Assembly: GCF_019175385.1 (NCBI RefSeq)
Contig: NC_083341.1
Coordinates: forward strand, 89,430,321-89,494,320
Source: Lycium barbarum
Lineage: Eukaryota; Streptophyta; Magnoliopsida; Solanales; Solanaceae
DNA length: 64,000 bases
Reading direction: 5' to 3'
The translations under genes were made by a program, and so were the position numbers. Positions 1 to 10,337 of the stretch are shown in pieces. Each line of letters opens with the position of its first letter. Position 1 is the stretch's first letter. The notes under the pieces are model-generated. The model saw nothing but the letters and a program-made list of their open reading frames with translations. It had not been told where the DNA came from and made no database searches.

Positions 1-1295
1 AATTCCATCGAGCCCATTCTTTCGGCCATATCTCCTTTGGGATGCACTTATTTTGCTGGAAAATAATTATGTGTGCTTCGCTGTATTCATCTTCTAAGGA
101 CAAGACAGAGACGGGGAATTCCCACCATAGGATATATCTGGTTGAGCATAGACCTTCCCATCAATAATCTTTATCGGTCCATGTAACATGAACACTTTTG
201 CGGCATAAGAGTCTCGGAAACATTGAACCCAATATCTTCGTGGTTTAAACCATTGCATAAACATTTTGAGGGCAGGTTCAATCCTGTCAAAACATCGGAA
301 CATGTCGCACTTGAATTCCATGAAAATAAAATACTGGTGACATATGTACCAGAAAAAGCATAATAGCTCCTGTGGAAAATCATTGTGCATTGCTATGAAT
401 ATGTGACAGAATGGGTATTCCGAATTGACTCCGAATGGCTTAAGGATGGTACTCCATAATTTTTGAAAACTAGAAGCTCATAGAAAGTCCTTCTTTCTAT
501 AAGGATGGAAGGATCAAACGGGTCCACAAACTTGCTGAAGAATTCCAGCGGATGATCTGCTATTCGGGATGAACTAGCTCCTGGGGAGTTTGCAAGTATG
601 AAAATTTGGCTAGTTAGCCTTTTCTGCAGCTTGGTTTGAAATCTCTTTGAAAACTCATCTGGCCTGGATAGGAAATCCGCTAGAATATTATCCATCCCTT
701 TGAGGTGATTTACTTGGAATTTGTAAGGGGAGAACCATTGTGCCATCTGAGAATCTACGGATTTTGGATAATTTTTAGATTGATCTGGATCATCTTCGGG
801 AAAGCCTTCATATCCATCTCGATAAGAAACTCTGTGTGAATTAAAAAGAAATTAAACTTTTTAATCCCATTCTTTATGGAAAGAATTTCGTTTAATGTGG
901 AATGATAGTGTTGTCCAGCATCTTTGAACTTTCCACTGGCATATCTGCATATTTTCCGTTGGCCATCTTTTTCTTCAAAAAGTACCGCACTCCATTATTC
1001 GCTGCTGGCATCCGTCTGCCGGAATATGGAGGGCTTTGACTGCTTTTGAGATTTCTTTTATCTTCTTTACTGCTTCATCCTATTCCTTTCCCCAACCAGG
1101 GGCATTCTTCTTGAGCAGTTTTGTAACTGGAGAAATGAATGTAGAGATATTAGGGATAAAATCTCTAACATAATTAATCACACCTAAAAACGGTTGGAGC
1201 TGCTTCGTCGTAAAATTAGTGTCTGGGAATTTGAGAAGTTCTTGACAAATATGTAGTCCTGGGCTGTATGCTCTATGAACAAAATGCATCCCCAA
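1..1295 (-). pseudogene. Endogenous pararetrovirus (Caulimoviridae-like) RT-RNase H remnant
   Basis: The minus strand reads, in several shifting frames, as the end of a caulimovirid reverse transcriptase and its RNase H. The RT thumb segment lies at about 1080-1295 and contains QPFLGVINYVRDFIPN. The RNase H end lies near 667-725 and contains GMDNILADFLSRP. A further downstream fragment lies at 94-390. Frames change and stops occur throughout, so nothing here can be expressed as a whole protein. The motif wording fits florendovirus/petuvirus-type plant pararetroviruses better than Ty3/gypsy, which is inference from family knowledge. The 5' side stops abruptly at 1295/1296 against an unrelated LTR fragment, and the 3' side runs out of the window. 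It is an old genomic fossil. Confidence 0.75.
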
Positions 1296-2639
1296 AAAAT
1301 CTCTAGACTTTGATTCATCATTACCTTTATCGCATTCATAACATATCTCTTATTCTTTTGTCTCATAAGAGGCTCTATATAACATAGACTCATAGTTCAC
1401 GGGATGTAAGAAGGTCATGGAGAGATAGAGGGATTCATGCCATCGGGATCATGCCTTAGAAAAGAAAGGATGTGCCTTACATACCTTGTATCTCTTCAAC
1501 TCTCTATCGTTCACTCGTGTGCCTTTGTAACTTGCGATTCTACCTTCAAGGGAATTCATACAAAAATTAGATAATCGATAACATAAGTATATTTGAACTA
1601 AAGCTAATGAAAATTTGGCAACATCTCCTTAGTTTCTACAACTTTCCCCATACCATACAACAACTCCTAAACAGTTGTAAGAACATTCATAATCTCCTAA
1701 TCCACAATATTCATCAACCATACATCATTCAATTCTCCTACTACCATTTCAAGGGCATCCATAGCCATGGTCATAATACAATATTGCATTCGTCCTCCTA
1801 TTATGCTTATCCCATGTTCTTAATATCATTTATAGCAATATTCTATTCATAATACATCAAGAGCCATGATTCATGTCAACTACTATTTAAGATTACTATT
1901 ATCTTCACATTTGCTCTATATTCTATTTTCTTCCACAATCCAAGTCTTTCAACCCCTCAATGCTCTCAACAATAGGAAATAAACATACAACTCACCTTAA
2001 GCACTTGGGAACAAGCCTTGAGTCACTCTACTCCATTAGAATGGAATCCTCCACTTGCATGCCAAAGGAATCCTCACTCTCCACAAACCCTAGTAGGCTT
2101 CGTAGTATATGAATCAATTAATTCTTGGCTTTGATCTTGGCTTTTTGGGATAGATTGTTGTGAAAATAGAGGGAGGGTTTTTGGAGGGTTCTAGAGACAT
2201 ATAGAATCTACTTTTTTGTGGAAAATAATGAAATAAAACGTGGGTTCTTATATTTATAGACAAGGCCGGAAACTTCCAGGTCCCAGTTCGGCGAGCCGGG
2301 TCGACAGTCGTCGACGTGGCCGTCGAACCGCCACCTAAGATGTCTGAGTTTAGAACCCTGTCGACAGTGCCAGTAGAGGGCTCGTCAACGTTTCGACGGC
2401 TCATCGACGTGGCCGTCCATGCTTGCTAGTTTCAGCAGTTTCACGAACTGCTTCGTTTTGCTCCGATTCGATTCGTTTCATTTCTAATTCCCCTATAATG
2501 GCAAGGATGCCTACTTATATTCCTGTACACATACAACGTAAAATATCTCATGAGTAAGGCTCTGGGGCGGACTATCGAACCGAGGATATGCACCGCCAAT
2601 AAGCCAAAATCTACTTGAAATAAAATGGGAGGTGTAACA
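1296..2639 (-). mobile_element. Element J: LTR fragment, minus strand, same family as B
   Basis: Read on the minus strand, this begins at 2639 with TGTTACACCTCC and follows the B 3' LTR (42973 onward) through the same modules. These are a U3 palindrome cluster (2283-2415), a TATA box (TCTATAAATA, 2251-2260), a leader ending AAG|GTGAGT (1996/1995), and a micro-exon-like stretch at 1485-1539 followed by GTATGTAAGG. Homology to B continues to about 1296, where pararetrovirus sequence starts. The LTR 3' third, the primer site and an internal region are missing. The neighbouring B LTR at 2640 runs in the opposite orientation and begins mid-LTR, so the two form a head-to-head arrangement. Confidence 0.75.
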
Positions 2640-3067
2640 GTATGTAAGGCTAGTCCCTTCTTTTTTCTGAGGCATGATTCTTATGGCATGACTTCCTTTG
2701 TCTTTCCATGACTTTCTTACATTCCGGAAACCATGAATCTATGTATATAAAGAGCTTCCCATGATATGAAGATAGGAGATATGTTACGAAGATGATAATG
2801 AGGATGATGAGTCTAAGTCTAGCGATTTTAAAGCTTATGATGGGATATTCCTATAAAGTTAATGACCCTTATATGACTCTTTGATATTTTTCATTGTTGC
2901 TAGACTCACCTTATAATGTTAGTTCCTTCAAGGTGAGACCTGATGCTTATGATTACTCCATAATGGAATCCGGGGTCCTCGACCTTACATCATCCCGATA
3001 AAATTATAGTATTTACCCGATTCTTGACGCATGCCTTATGATAAGTATATAAGGATGAGATAACAGC

Positions 3068-3223
3068 GTGCCTAGATGGCCGGGCATGACACCGCAAATG
3101 CGGGTTGCGTGTGATTACACTGTACCTAGATGGCCGAAAAAGACATCGCGAAGGCGGGCTGCGTATGATTACACCGTTCCTGGAAGGCCGGACCTGACAC
3201 CACTAGTGGGCGGTGTGTGATGG
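3068..3223 (+). repeat. Three-copy 54-bp tandem repeat in the B 5' LTR
   Basis: Units begin at 3068, 3122 and 3176 with GTGCCTAGATGG, GTACCTAGATGG and GTTCCTGGAAGG. Each continues with a GGCCGG-type core, GACACC/GACATC, and a GCGGGNTGCGT-type tail. The B 3' LTR lacks most of this stretch: near 44527 one partial unit joins directly to sequence equivalent to 12980. The array is therefore a deletion-prone segment. A similar CCTAGTTGGCCGGGCA motif occurs in the H1 and H LTRs. Confidence 0.75.
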
Positions 3224-3436
3224 TAACCCGGATGCGGGTTAACGATGAGGGTGTATTTGATATACATAACATGTGTTTTCCATTAAAAGCTAAGCAGGTT
3301 ATATCTTTGCTTCATGTTTCATCATTTCTTTGTTATGTTAGTATTATTCATGTCTTACATACTCAGTACAATTTTCATACCGACGTCCATTTGTTTTGGA
3401 TGTTGTGCTCATGCTCACACGTAGACAGGGAGGTGA

Positions 3437-3441
3437 CCCAG
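3437..3441. repeat. Target-site duplication of element A (left copy CCCAG)
   Basis: The 5 bp directly left of A read CCCAG, and the 5 bp directly right (12803-12807) read CCTAG. One transition separates them, as expected for an old insertion. Removing A joins the two halves of the B 5' LTR without a gap. Confidence 0.75.
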
Positions 3442-5149
3442 TGTCACGATCAAACCGGAGGGCCATGACGGGCACCCGGTGCTAACCCACCCGGGCACCT
3501 CTCATTGTACTTCACATCCCCACCTAGGTGAGCCACATGGCTTACGTATGATTTCTATACATTAATAATGCTAAACTCATAGGGTATCGACACATTCATA
3601 ACATCATCAACAACTATGCCCATATGCATATACACAAGCCGACGAGGCTATCAAAATAATATACAAAATATGAGCCGACAAGGCTGCAAGACATCTAACT
3701 ATACACAACTGTCTACGAGCCTGTAAGAAGAGTATGTAACCTCATATAGGCGGGACAGGACCCCGCCATGCCCATATGTATGTACATAAAAGAATAATAC
3801 CCCAAAGCTACAGCTCCGAATCAAATAGAGCTCCTCTATGCAGTCTCTGACACAAGTAGTCTATGGGTCAAGTCTATCTCCCTGTCCACCTGCGGGCATG
3901 AAACAGCGTCCACAAACAAAAGGACGTCAGTACGAATAATATACTGAGTATGTAAAGCATGATCAACATCATAATAGAAACGTAAGAAATAACATAAGAT
4001 GGAGAGGTCATGAGATAATTAAGCCAATTATACCTCTAGCGTTGTTCATCATATTTACTTATCCTCTTTTCTAATGGGAACCTTCCAATTCATACATTTA
4101 TACTTGTAGTAGTAGTAGTATCATACCCGACCATAGAGATTCGGTGTCTTACATACCCGTCCATGATAAGGTTCGATTTTATACGTACCTGGCCCTACCA
4201 AGACTCAGTGTTATCCGTACCTAACTACAGTGGTGTGCACACGATAGATATCATACCCGGCCATGTATGCTCGGTGCCCTTAGTAGTCATAATTTAATAT
4301 ATAAATATATATATATATACATAGAAGCACATACACGTTCTCAACATTATCATTATCATCATCATCATCATTTTCATTATATCCTTCCTTAGAGAATCAA
4401 CTATCATAGGATGGGCCCAATGGTATCATGAGATTTATCAAGAAACATGAGCCTTAGTGATTCTAGGAGTGAAGTCATTTGGAAGACGCTATGGAACTCA
4501 TATGAAGGTACTTAGCAATGGGACCATGCCTTAATGAAAGCAGGGTTATCCTTACATACCTCGTCGTCTTCTTAACTACTTAACGTTCAACATTGAAGCT
4601 TGGAAAATCTACATTTAAAGGGATTCATACCTTGGTTAAGCCTTAAAGATACTCTTAAATCAAAACTAGAACAATTCATGAGTTAACGAAAATTGGGCAG
4701 CATTTCCCCTATTTCGTCGACTTCCACCATATCAAAAAACAACTCCAAAATAACCATTATAACATCTACAATATCATAATCACGTAGTCACATTCCATTA
4801 AGTCTTCCATATTCATTCTCACATTCAACTTGCACTACCAACTTCACACCAACCCTTTGCACATTTTTCATAGAACACGTCTCATCATCATTTTGCCAAG
4901 TTTTCCCAAAGTCCTGTCCGAAAATTTTGCCAAGTTTTCCCAAAGTTCCAACAAACTCCATTCCTTAATTTGCTTGTTCTTAAATCCTTCCATAGCTTAT
5001 TTCATGGGCTTAACCCCCCCCCCCCCCCCTCCCATAACAATAATATGGGAACATATAATGTCATATATCCTAGAAGGTAACTCCAGTTTCCACGATTAGG
5101 ACAACTAACACCTAACGAACCTCAACGGACGAAACTACGAGGTGTAAGA
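3442..5149 (-). mobile_element. Element A 3' LTR (internally deleted)
   Basis: It reads minus from TCTTACACCTCG at 5149 (first G mutated; the 5' LTR has TGTTACACCTCG) to the TGACA-type end at 3442. It aligns with the 5' LTR except that about 830 bp, equivalent to 11762-12590, are absent. The lost part includes the U3 palindromes, the TATA box and the first splice-donor-like site. At the breakpoint a 34-bp tandem duplication (TTTTGCCAAG at 4891 and 4925) is present. It keeps the micro-exon-like segment (4560-4608) and the R/U5 hairpins (3889-3950). Confidence 0.85.
5014..5029 (+). repeat. Poly-C run (C16)
   Basis: Sixteen consecutive C lie within the A 3' LTR. The equivalent place in the 5' LTR (near 12682) has only five C. 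This is simple length instability after insertion. Confidence 0.9.
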
Positions 5150-5187
5150 TTCTCCCCCTCTTAGGAGCATTCGTCCTCGAATAATAG
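5150..5187 (-). promoter_or_regulatory. Element A polypurine tract and upstream palindrome
   Basis: On the minus strand AGAGGGGGAGA sits directly before the 3' LTR start and primes plus-strand DNA synthesis in LTR elements. Just upstream is the degenerate form of the ATTCGAGGACGAAT palindrome that is intact in B, D and E. Confidence 0.8.
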
Positions 5188-5347
5188 ACTCTTGGAGATT
5201 CTACAAAAATTTCGCCAAAGTTTCCCCTGTAATATGGCACTACCATCCTGCAATAGCAACCCAAAATATGTATATCACCTCATAGGGCTACTACAACAAC
5301 AACAACAACCATGGCCACACACGACCAAGAAAACATCGAACAAAGCA
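5188..5347 (-). other. Element A 3' untranslated spacer
   Basis: This is a non-coding stretch between the chromodomain and the polypurine tract. On the minus strand it carries AGCCCTATGAGG and, further on, a GGAAACTTTGGCGAAA motif. Both are shared with the equivalent spacer of B (42831 onward) and, in altered form, with internal regions of C, D, E and F. It has no reading frame of note. Confidence 0.6.
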
Positions 5348-6660
5348 TCACATACCTAGGGGCGATGGCGTCTCTGCCTGAGTCTCCTCTAAAGGTGGAA
5401 ATAAATACGAGTACCTGAACTTTATGTCTTCTTTCGCTTCCCATGTCATTTCCTCTCTGTTATTAGTTCTCCATAAGACTTTAACTGAAACTACATCTTT
5501 GGTTTTGAGTCTCTGTACTTGCCTATCTAGAATGGTAATGGGAACTTCTTTGTAGGATAATTGCTCAATGACTTGAACATCATCTATCGGTACAACTCTA
5601 GAAAGATCTCCAATGCACTTACGAAGCATCGATACATGGAAAACCAGATGAACTGACTCCAAATCCGCAGGTAGGTCTAATTCATAAGCCACTTGGCCTA
5701 CCTTGCGTACAATCTCATCAGGTCCAATGTAATGGGGACTAAACTTTCCCTTTTTGCCAAATATTATGACACCCTTCATTGGCAACACCTTCAAGAATAC
5801 CTAATCTTTCACTTGGAACTCTAAGTCTCTTCGACGATTATCTGCATAGGATTTCTGACGACTCTGAGTTGTTAATAATCGATCCTGTATAAGCTTGACT
5901 TTCTCTATAGCTTGTTGGACTAAGTCTGGCCTTATCAATTTGATCTCTCCTACTTTGAATCACCCAATTGGAGATCTACACTTCCGCTCATATAAAGCCT
6001 CATACGGAGCCATTTGGATGTTAGAATGATAACTATTGTCATAAGCAAATTCAATAAGTGGTAAGTGATCATCCTAACTACCTCCAAAATCCAATACATA
6101 TGTCTGTAGCATATCCTCAAGAGTTTGAATGGCACGTTCAGCTTGCCCATCCGTCTATGGGTGAAATGTCGTGCTAAGGCTCACCTGAGTCCCCAAACCT
6201 TCTTGGAAAGATTTCAAAAAATTGGTTGTAAACTGAGTCCCTCTATTGCAGATAATAGACATGGGAGCACCGTGAAGTCGCACTATCTCTTTAACATAAA
6301 GCTTTGCATAATCTTCTACTATATATGTAGTTCAAACCTGTAAGAAATGAGCTGACTTCATGAGTCTATCCAGAATCACCCATATAGAATCATATTTATG
6401 CCTAGAACGAGGCAAGCCTGCAAGGAAGTCCATATTAATCACTTCCCATTTCCAAGTTGGAATTTTCATACTTGCAACAATCCACCCGGTTTTTGGTGCT
6501 CAATTTTCACTTGCTGACAGTTAGGACATTGAGCAACGAATCCGCCATATCTTTCTTCATCCTATTCCACCAATATATAGATTTAAGATCATGATACATT
6601 TTCGTTGCTCCTGGGTGAACAGAATAATGGGAACAATGGGCTTCTCTCAATATTTGGTGG
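5348..6660 (-). pseudogene. Element A integrase and C-terminal chromodomain
   Basis: The minus strand from 6660 down to 5348 encodes an integrase in broken frames, then an open C-terminal stretch (5794-5348, 148 codons). The latter contains GKFSPHYIGP and FHVSMLRKC, followed by a chromodomain-like segment with VKVLWR and MTWEAKED. The chromodomain is what marks this element as a chromovirus; in that family it targets integration to chromatin. The integrase core between 5800 and 6650 is split by stops and frameshifts, so the protein is not functional. Confidence 0.8.
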
Positions 6661-7411
6661 TGTAATCCTACAACATCAGAAACACATAACCTACCTCGGC
6701 ATCGGAGAACTCCATCTCCAGAAATCTCAAATGATGACTTCTCCTTCTGAGGGAGTGTATTTCTGCATAAATTAGCATGGGATCTTCGTATTGACGCTCT
6801 TTCACTTCCACTACTAGTGAGGAGACGACTGCATTTTGAATGATAGCTCCCATACTGCCTGAGTCAACTACTTGAACTCCTAGGCTAGCTAACTACTGGA
6901 GCTCACGAGCTATCTCTCTTTTCTATTGCAGGACATCGCATAAACTTCCCATAGATTGACGGCTAAGAGCATCAGCCACAACGTTTGCCTTCCCGGGATA
7001 ATATAAGATATTAACATCATAATCCTTCAACAACTCCCACCATTGCCGTTGTCATAAATTCAGTTCTTTCTGCTTGAAGATATACTGGAAGCTCTTATGA
7101 TCTGTATAAATATCAACGTGGACGCTATACAAATAATGTCTCTACATCTTCAATGCATGAATTACTGCAGCCAATTCAAGATCATGGGTCGGATTATTTT
7201 TCTCATGTTTTCGCAACTGTCTTGAAGCATACGCAATTACCTTACTATGTTGCATCAACACACAGCCTAACCTAACGCCTAAAGCATCAAAATAGACAAC
7301 ATAACCTTTCGATCCCTCTGGAAGTGTCAGGACTGGGGTAGAAGTTAATCTATCCTTTAGATCTTGGAAACTACGTTCACAAGCATCTGTCCATTGAAAT
7401 TTGGATGATTT
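6661..7411 (-). pseudogene. Element A RNase H and linker to integrase
   Basis: Minus-strand fragments in more than one frame match the RNase H and linker of element I (62460-63180). They include the [10 protein letters not shown] segment within 6668-6853. Several stops interrupt the frame between the end of RT (7412) and this segment. Confidence 0.75.
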
Positions 7412-8371
7412 CTAGGTCAGCTTAGTGAGTGGTGCAGAAATAGAAGAAAATCCCTCTACAAATCTCCTGTAATAACCTGTTGAGCCCAAAAAGCTACGAA
7501 CCTCCATAGGTGTTGTGGGCCTTGGCCAAGTCTTCACCACCTCAATCTTTTGGGTATCTACCTGAATACCATAGGCTGAAATAATATGCCCCAAAAAGGT
7601 CACTGAATTCAACCAAAATTCACACTTAGAAAATTTGGCAAATAACTCTCGAGTTTGAAGAACTCTAAGAACAGTACGCAAATGATCTACATGTTCTGCC
7701 TCGGACCTAGAATATACCAGGATATCGTCGATGAACATAATCACAAATAAATCTAAGAAGGGCTTGAACACATTGTTCATCAAATCCATAAATACTGCCG
7801 GTGCATTAGTTAGCCCGAATGACATTACCTGGAACCCAAAATGGTCGTATCTGGTTCTGAAGGTTGTCTTAGAAATATCTTTCTCCCTAACTTGCACTTG
7901 ATGATACCCGGATCTCAAATCTATCTTTGAAAACCATTTGGCACCTTGCAATTGATCAAATAAATTACCAATCCTCAGTAGCGGATATTTATTCTTGATT
8001 GTCACCTTATTTAGCTGTCGATAGTCAATGCACATTCGCAAGGAGCCATCTTTATTTTGCGCAAACAACACGGGTGCTCCCCACGGGGAAGAACTAGGCC
8101 TAATAAAACCTTTTTCAAGAAAGTCCTTCAATTGTTCCTTCAACTCCTTTAAATCCGCGGGAGCCATCCTGTAAGGAGGAATAGATATGGGTTTTGTGTC
8201 CGATAGCACATCAATAGCAAAATCAATCTCCCGTTCAGGAGGGAGACCTGGAAGCTCTTCCGGGAATACATCCGGAAACTCATTCACCACTGGGACAGAC
8301 TGAAGAGTTAGCGATTCAGCTTCTACATCTTGAATCCGAACTAGATGGTAAATACAACCTTTTGCGATCAT
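7412..8371 (-). pseudogene. Element A reverse transcriptase
   Basis: A 319-codon open stretch covers nearly the whole Ty3/gypsy [53 protein letters not shown], and the catalytic FIDDILVYS (bases 7721-7736). It ends in the thumb region ([16 protein letters not shown]). Catalytic residues are intact in this fragment, but upstream (8372-8428) and downstream stops separate it from protease and RNase H. The start given is only the first in-frame Met of the fragment, not a native start. Confidence 0.9.
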
Positions 8372-8428
8372 TTTCCTTACCTTGAGATAGGAAATAAACC
8401 TACCTTTCGGGGACGCAGAATTTCCTTT

Positions 8429-8995
8429 TCATTCTAAAACTTGTTCTCCCGGAAACTGGAAGCGAACCATTTTCATTCTACAATCAACTCTGGCATAGCA
8501 AGAAGCCAACCAATCCATGCCCATGATAACATCAAAGTCCACCATTTTTAACTCATGTAAATCAACCATAGTACGATGGTTACAAATCACAACTACACAA
8601 TTTCTATATACTCGACTAGCTATTACCGGTTCACCAACGGGTGTAGATACCTCAAAAGGTTTGATCGACTCAGGTTTGACCCCAAACCGACCCGCAATAT
8701 ATGGAGTAAGATATGATAATGTGGAGCCCGGATCTATCAAAGCATATACATCATGCGAAAATACCGATAATATACCTATGACGACATTGGGGGAAGACTC
8801 AAGATCCTGGCGTCCAGCCAAAGCATAAATACGGTGCTCAGGACCACTAGAACTGGGGGCTCTCCCTCTGCCTCTACCATGGCTGACTGGCACATGTGAA
8901 CCTATCCCCATAGGGCATATAGATGATGAACACCTAGCTGCCGACCTTGAAGGTTGGGCCCTACATTTGCTACCAACCGAGGGGCAATCAGGCAT
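8429..8995 (-). pseudogene. Element A protease region
   Basis: A 188-codon open stretch contains the aspartic protease. The active-site motif [10 protein letters not shown] is followed by [15 protein letters not shown]. The N-terminal part is the glycine/arginine-rich linker after the gag zinc knuckle. It ends at a stop right after FPGEQVLE, where element I reads through. Confidence 0.85.
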
Positions 8996-10130
8996 GATAT
9001 TACCTGGCCGATCGCATGCATAACAAACCTCTAAACCTAGTCGACACTGGCCCCAATGTAACTTCCCACACTAGGAACATTGTGGCCTTGCTTGAGCCGA
9101 ATCACCTCTGAACTGAGAACCTGAAGCATTGAAACTCTGACTCGGCCCGGAATAAGTAGATCTATCAAATCTCTAGCCTGTATACCGTGGAGGCGCACTA
9201 GTCATAGAATGGCCTGAATGCCTAGAAAACTGTTGTCTTTGTCTTCCTCTAAATTCACTCGTCGGACTCAAAGATCTAGCCCTCTTGCTATACCCTCTAT
9301 TATTCTCACGCTCACTTCTTTGTTGTTGTTAGCTTTTCTCTAAATTCTGGGCATAGGCTTGAATGCGTGAAATGTCCATGTTGTTTTGAAGGGATGCAGT
9401 CAAGCACCTATCCAACAGATGTGGCCCTAGGCCTCTCACAAATCGGTGCACTCAGTCACCCATATCCGCTACCATGGTCGGAGCATACCTAGCCAAAGAA
9501 TTAAAGCAGAGACTATACTCTAAGGCACTAATACTTCCTTGCCTAAGATTCAAGAACTTATCGGCTCTAGCTCACCGAACCTCTGGAGGCAAGTAATGTT
9601 GGAGGAAGGTACATTGACTCCCTGTGAAGCCATCCAAACTGTGTGCCAGTGAACTGCGACATCCCGTAATTTATAGGACGCTAACTCCACCGATTCAACG
9701 TCTGAAGCATGTATTAACCGAAGTTTCCTCAACATCCCATCAATAAAGTTTTGAGGGCCCTCATCCGATTTTGTCCCGAAGAATTCCGAAGCGTTCAAGC
9801 TAATAAAATCACAGGCCCTTGCACTAACAACCCTATCACCTTGCCTTGTACCTTGGCACTGAGTGTGAGCGGCAACCAACTGAGTAAGTAAATGAATAGC
9901 CTCTTTCACATCTTGGCTAGAAGCGTCCGGTGGAGGAGCTGGGGGTGCTGGAGCTGGGGTTGAGGTTCCCTCATGCTCCTCAGAAGTAGGTACTGTGTGA
10001 GAGGACTGAGATTGAGCCGCATTCTGGGACTCACCTTCATCTATATTCGTTGGCGGTGCTCTTTCAGCCCGCATTTCTGCCACTGTCTTGCCCTTTTGGG
10101 CTGCTGTAGCTTTTCTCTTTACCGTCGATT
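8996..10130 (-). pseudogene. Element A gag (capsid and zinc knuckle, frame-broken)
   Basis: The gag N-terminus (9550-10130) resembles element I: KRKATAAQKGKTVAE, a Pro/Ala-rich linker, then the capsid start with EAIHLLTQLVAA and EFFGTKSDE. The frame breaks after about 9600, and the rest of capsid plus a decayed CCHC region (about 8996-9100) is spread over other frames. The native start codon appears lost: where B reads AAATGCCGGTAAAG, A reads GAATCGACGGTAAAG just after an acceptor-like ATATCAG. Confidence 0.8.
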
Positions 10131-10238
10131 CTGATATACATAACACACGGTTAAGGAAAGAGAAATCCTTATATCGTGGCTCTATCGCACGACCTTATGA
10201 AGAAATAAGGTCATTCATTTCTAAAATGCCCACATCCT

Positions 10239-10278
10239 CCAGTTTATAAGTGTGGCATACAACACACCCATAAACAAG
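10239..10278 (-). promoter_or_regulatory. Element A leader hairpin (loop palindrome decayed)
   Basis: The minus-strand arms CTTGTTTATGGGTGTG and CACACTTATAAACT pair around the loop TTGTATGC. In D, H and I the same loop is TTGCGCGC. The three changes (C to T, G to A, C to T) fit methyl-cytosine deamination of GCGCGC. Confidence 0.7.
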
Positions 10279-10321
10279 ACTCTACTGGACACGGCTCGTA
10301 GACACACCCTAGGATAGAACT

Positions 10322-10333
10322 GCTCTAATACCA
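10322..10333 (-). promoter_or_regulatory. Element A primer-binding site (initiator-Met tRNA type)
   Basis: The minus strand reads TGGTATTAGAGC four bases 3' of the LTR end. It differs by one base from TGGTATCAGAGC, the complement of the initiator methionine tRNA 3' end used by most plant Ty3/gypsy elements. Confidence 0.9.
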
Positions 10334-10337
10334 CTTT

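Larger units (their letters stand above)
2640..3441 (+). mobile_element. Element B 5' LTR, left part (5'-truncated)
   Basis: This starts mid-LTR at the GTATGTAAGG motif and matches the B 3' LTR from about 44099 onward. It contains the R/U5 hairpin module near 3361-3421 (GACGTCC ... GGATGTT, partly decayed) and a three-copy tandem repeat. Element A begins at 3442, and the LTR resumes at 12803. The missing first 1.1 kb of the LTR is replaced by the inverted J fragment, so the start is a rearrangement breakpoint, not an LTR terminus. Confidence 0.85.

Noticed and set aside
8517..8828. 103-codon plus-strand frame
   Set aside because: Antisense shadow of the element A protease. The same shadow appears opposite the proteases of B, H and I.
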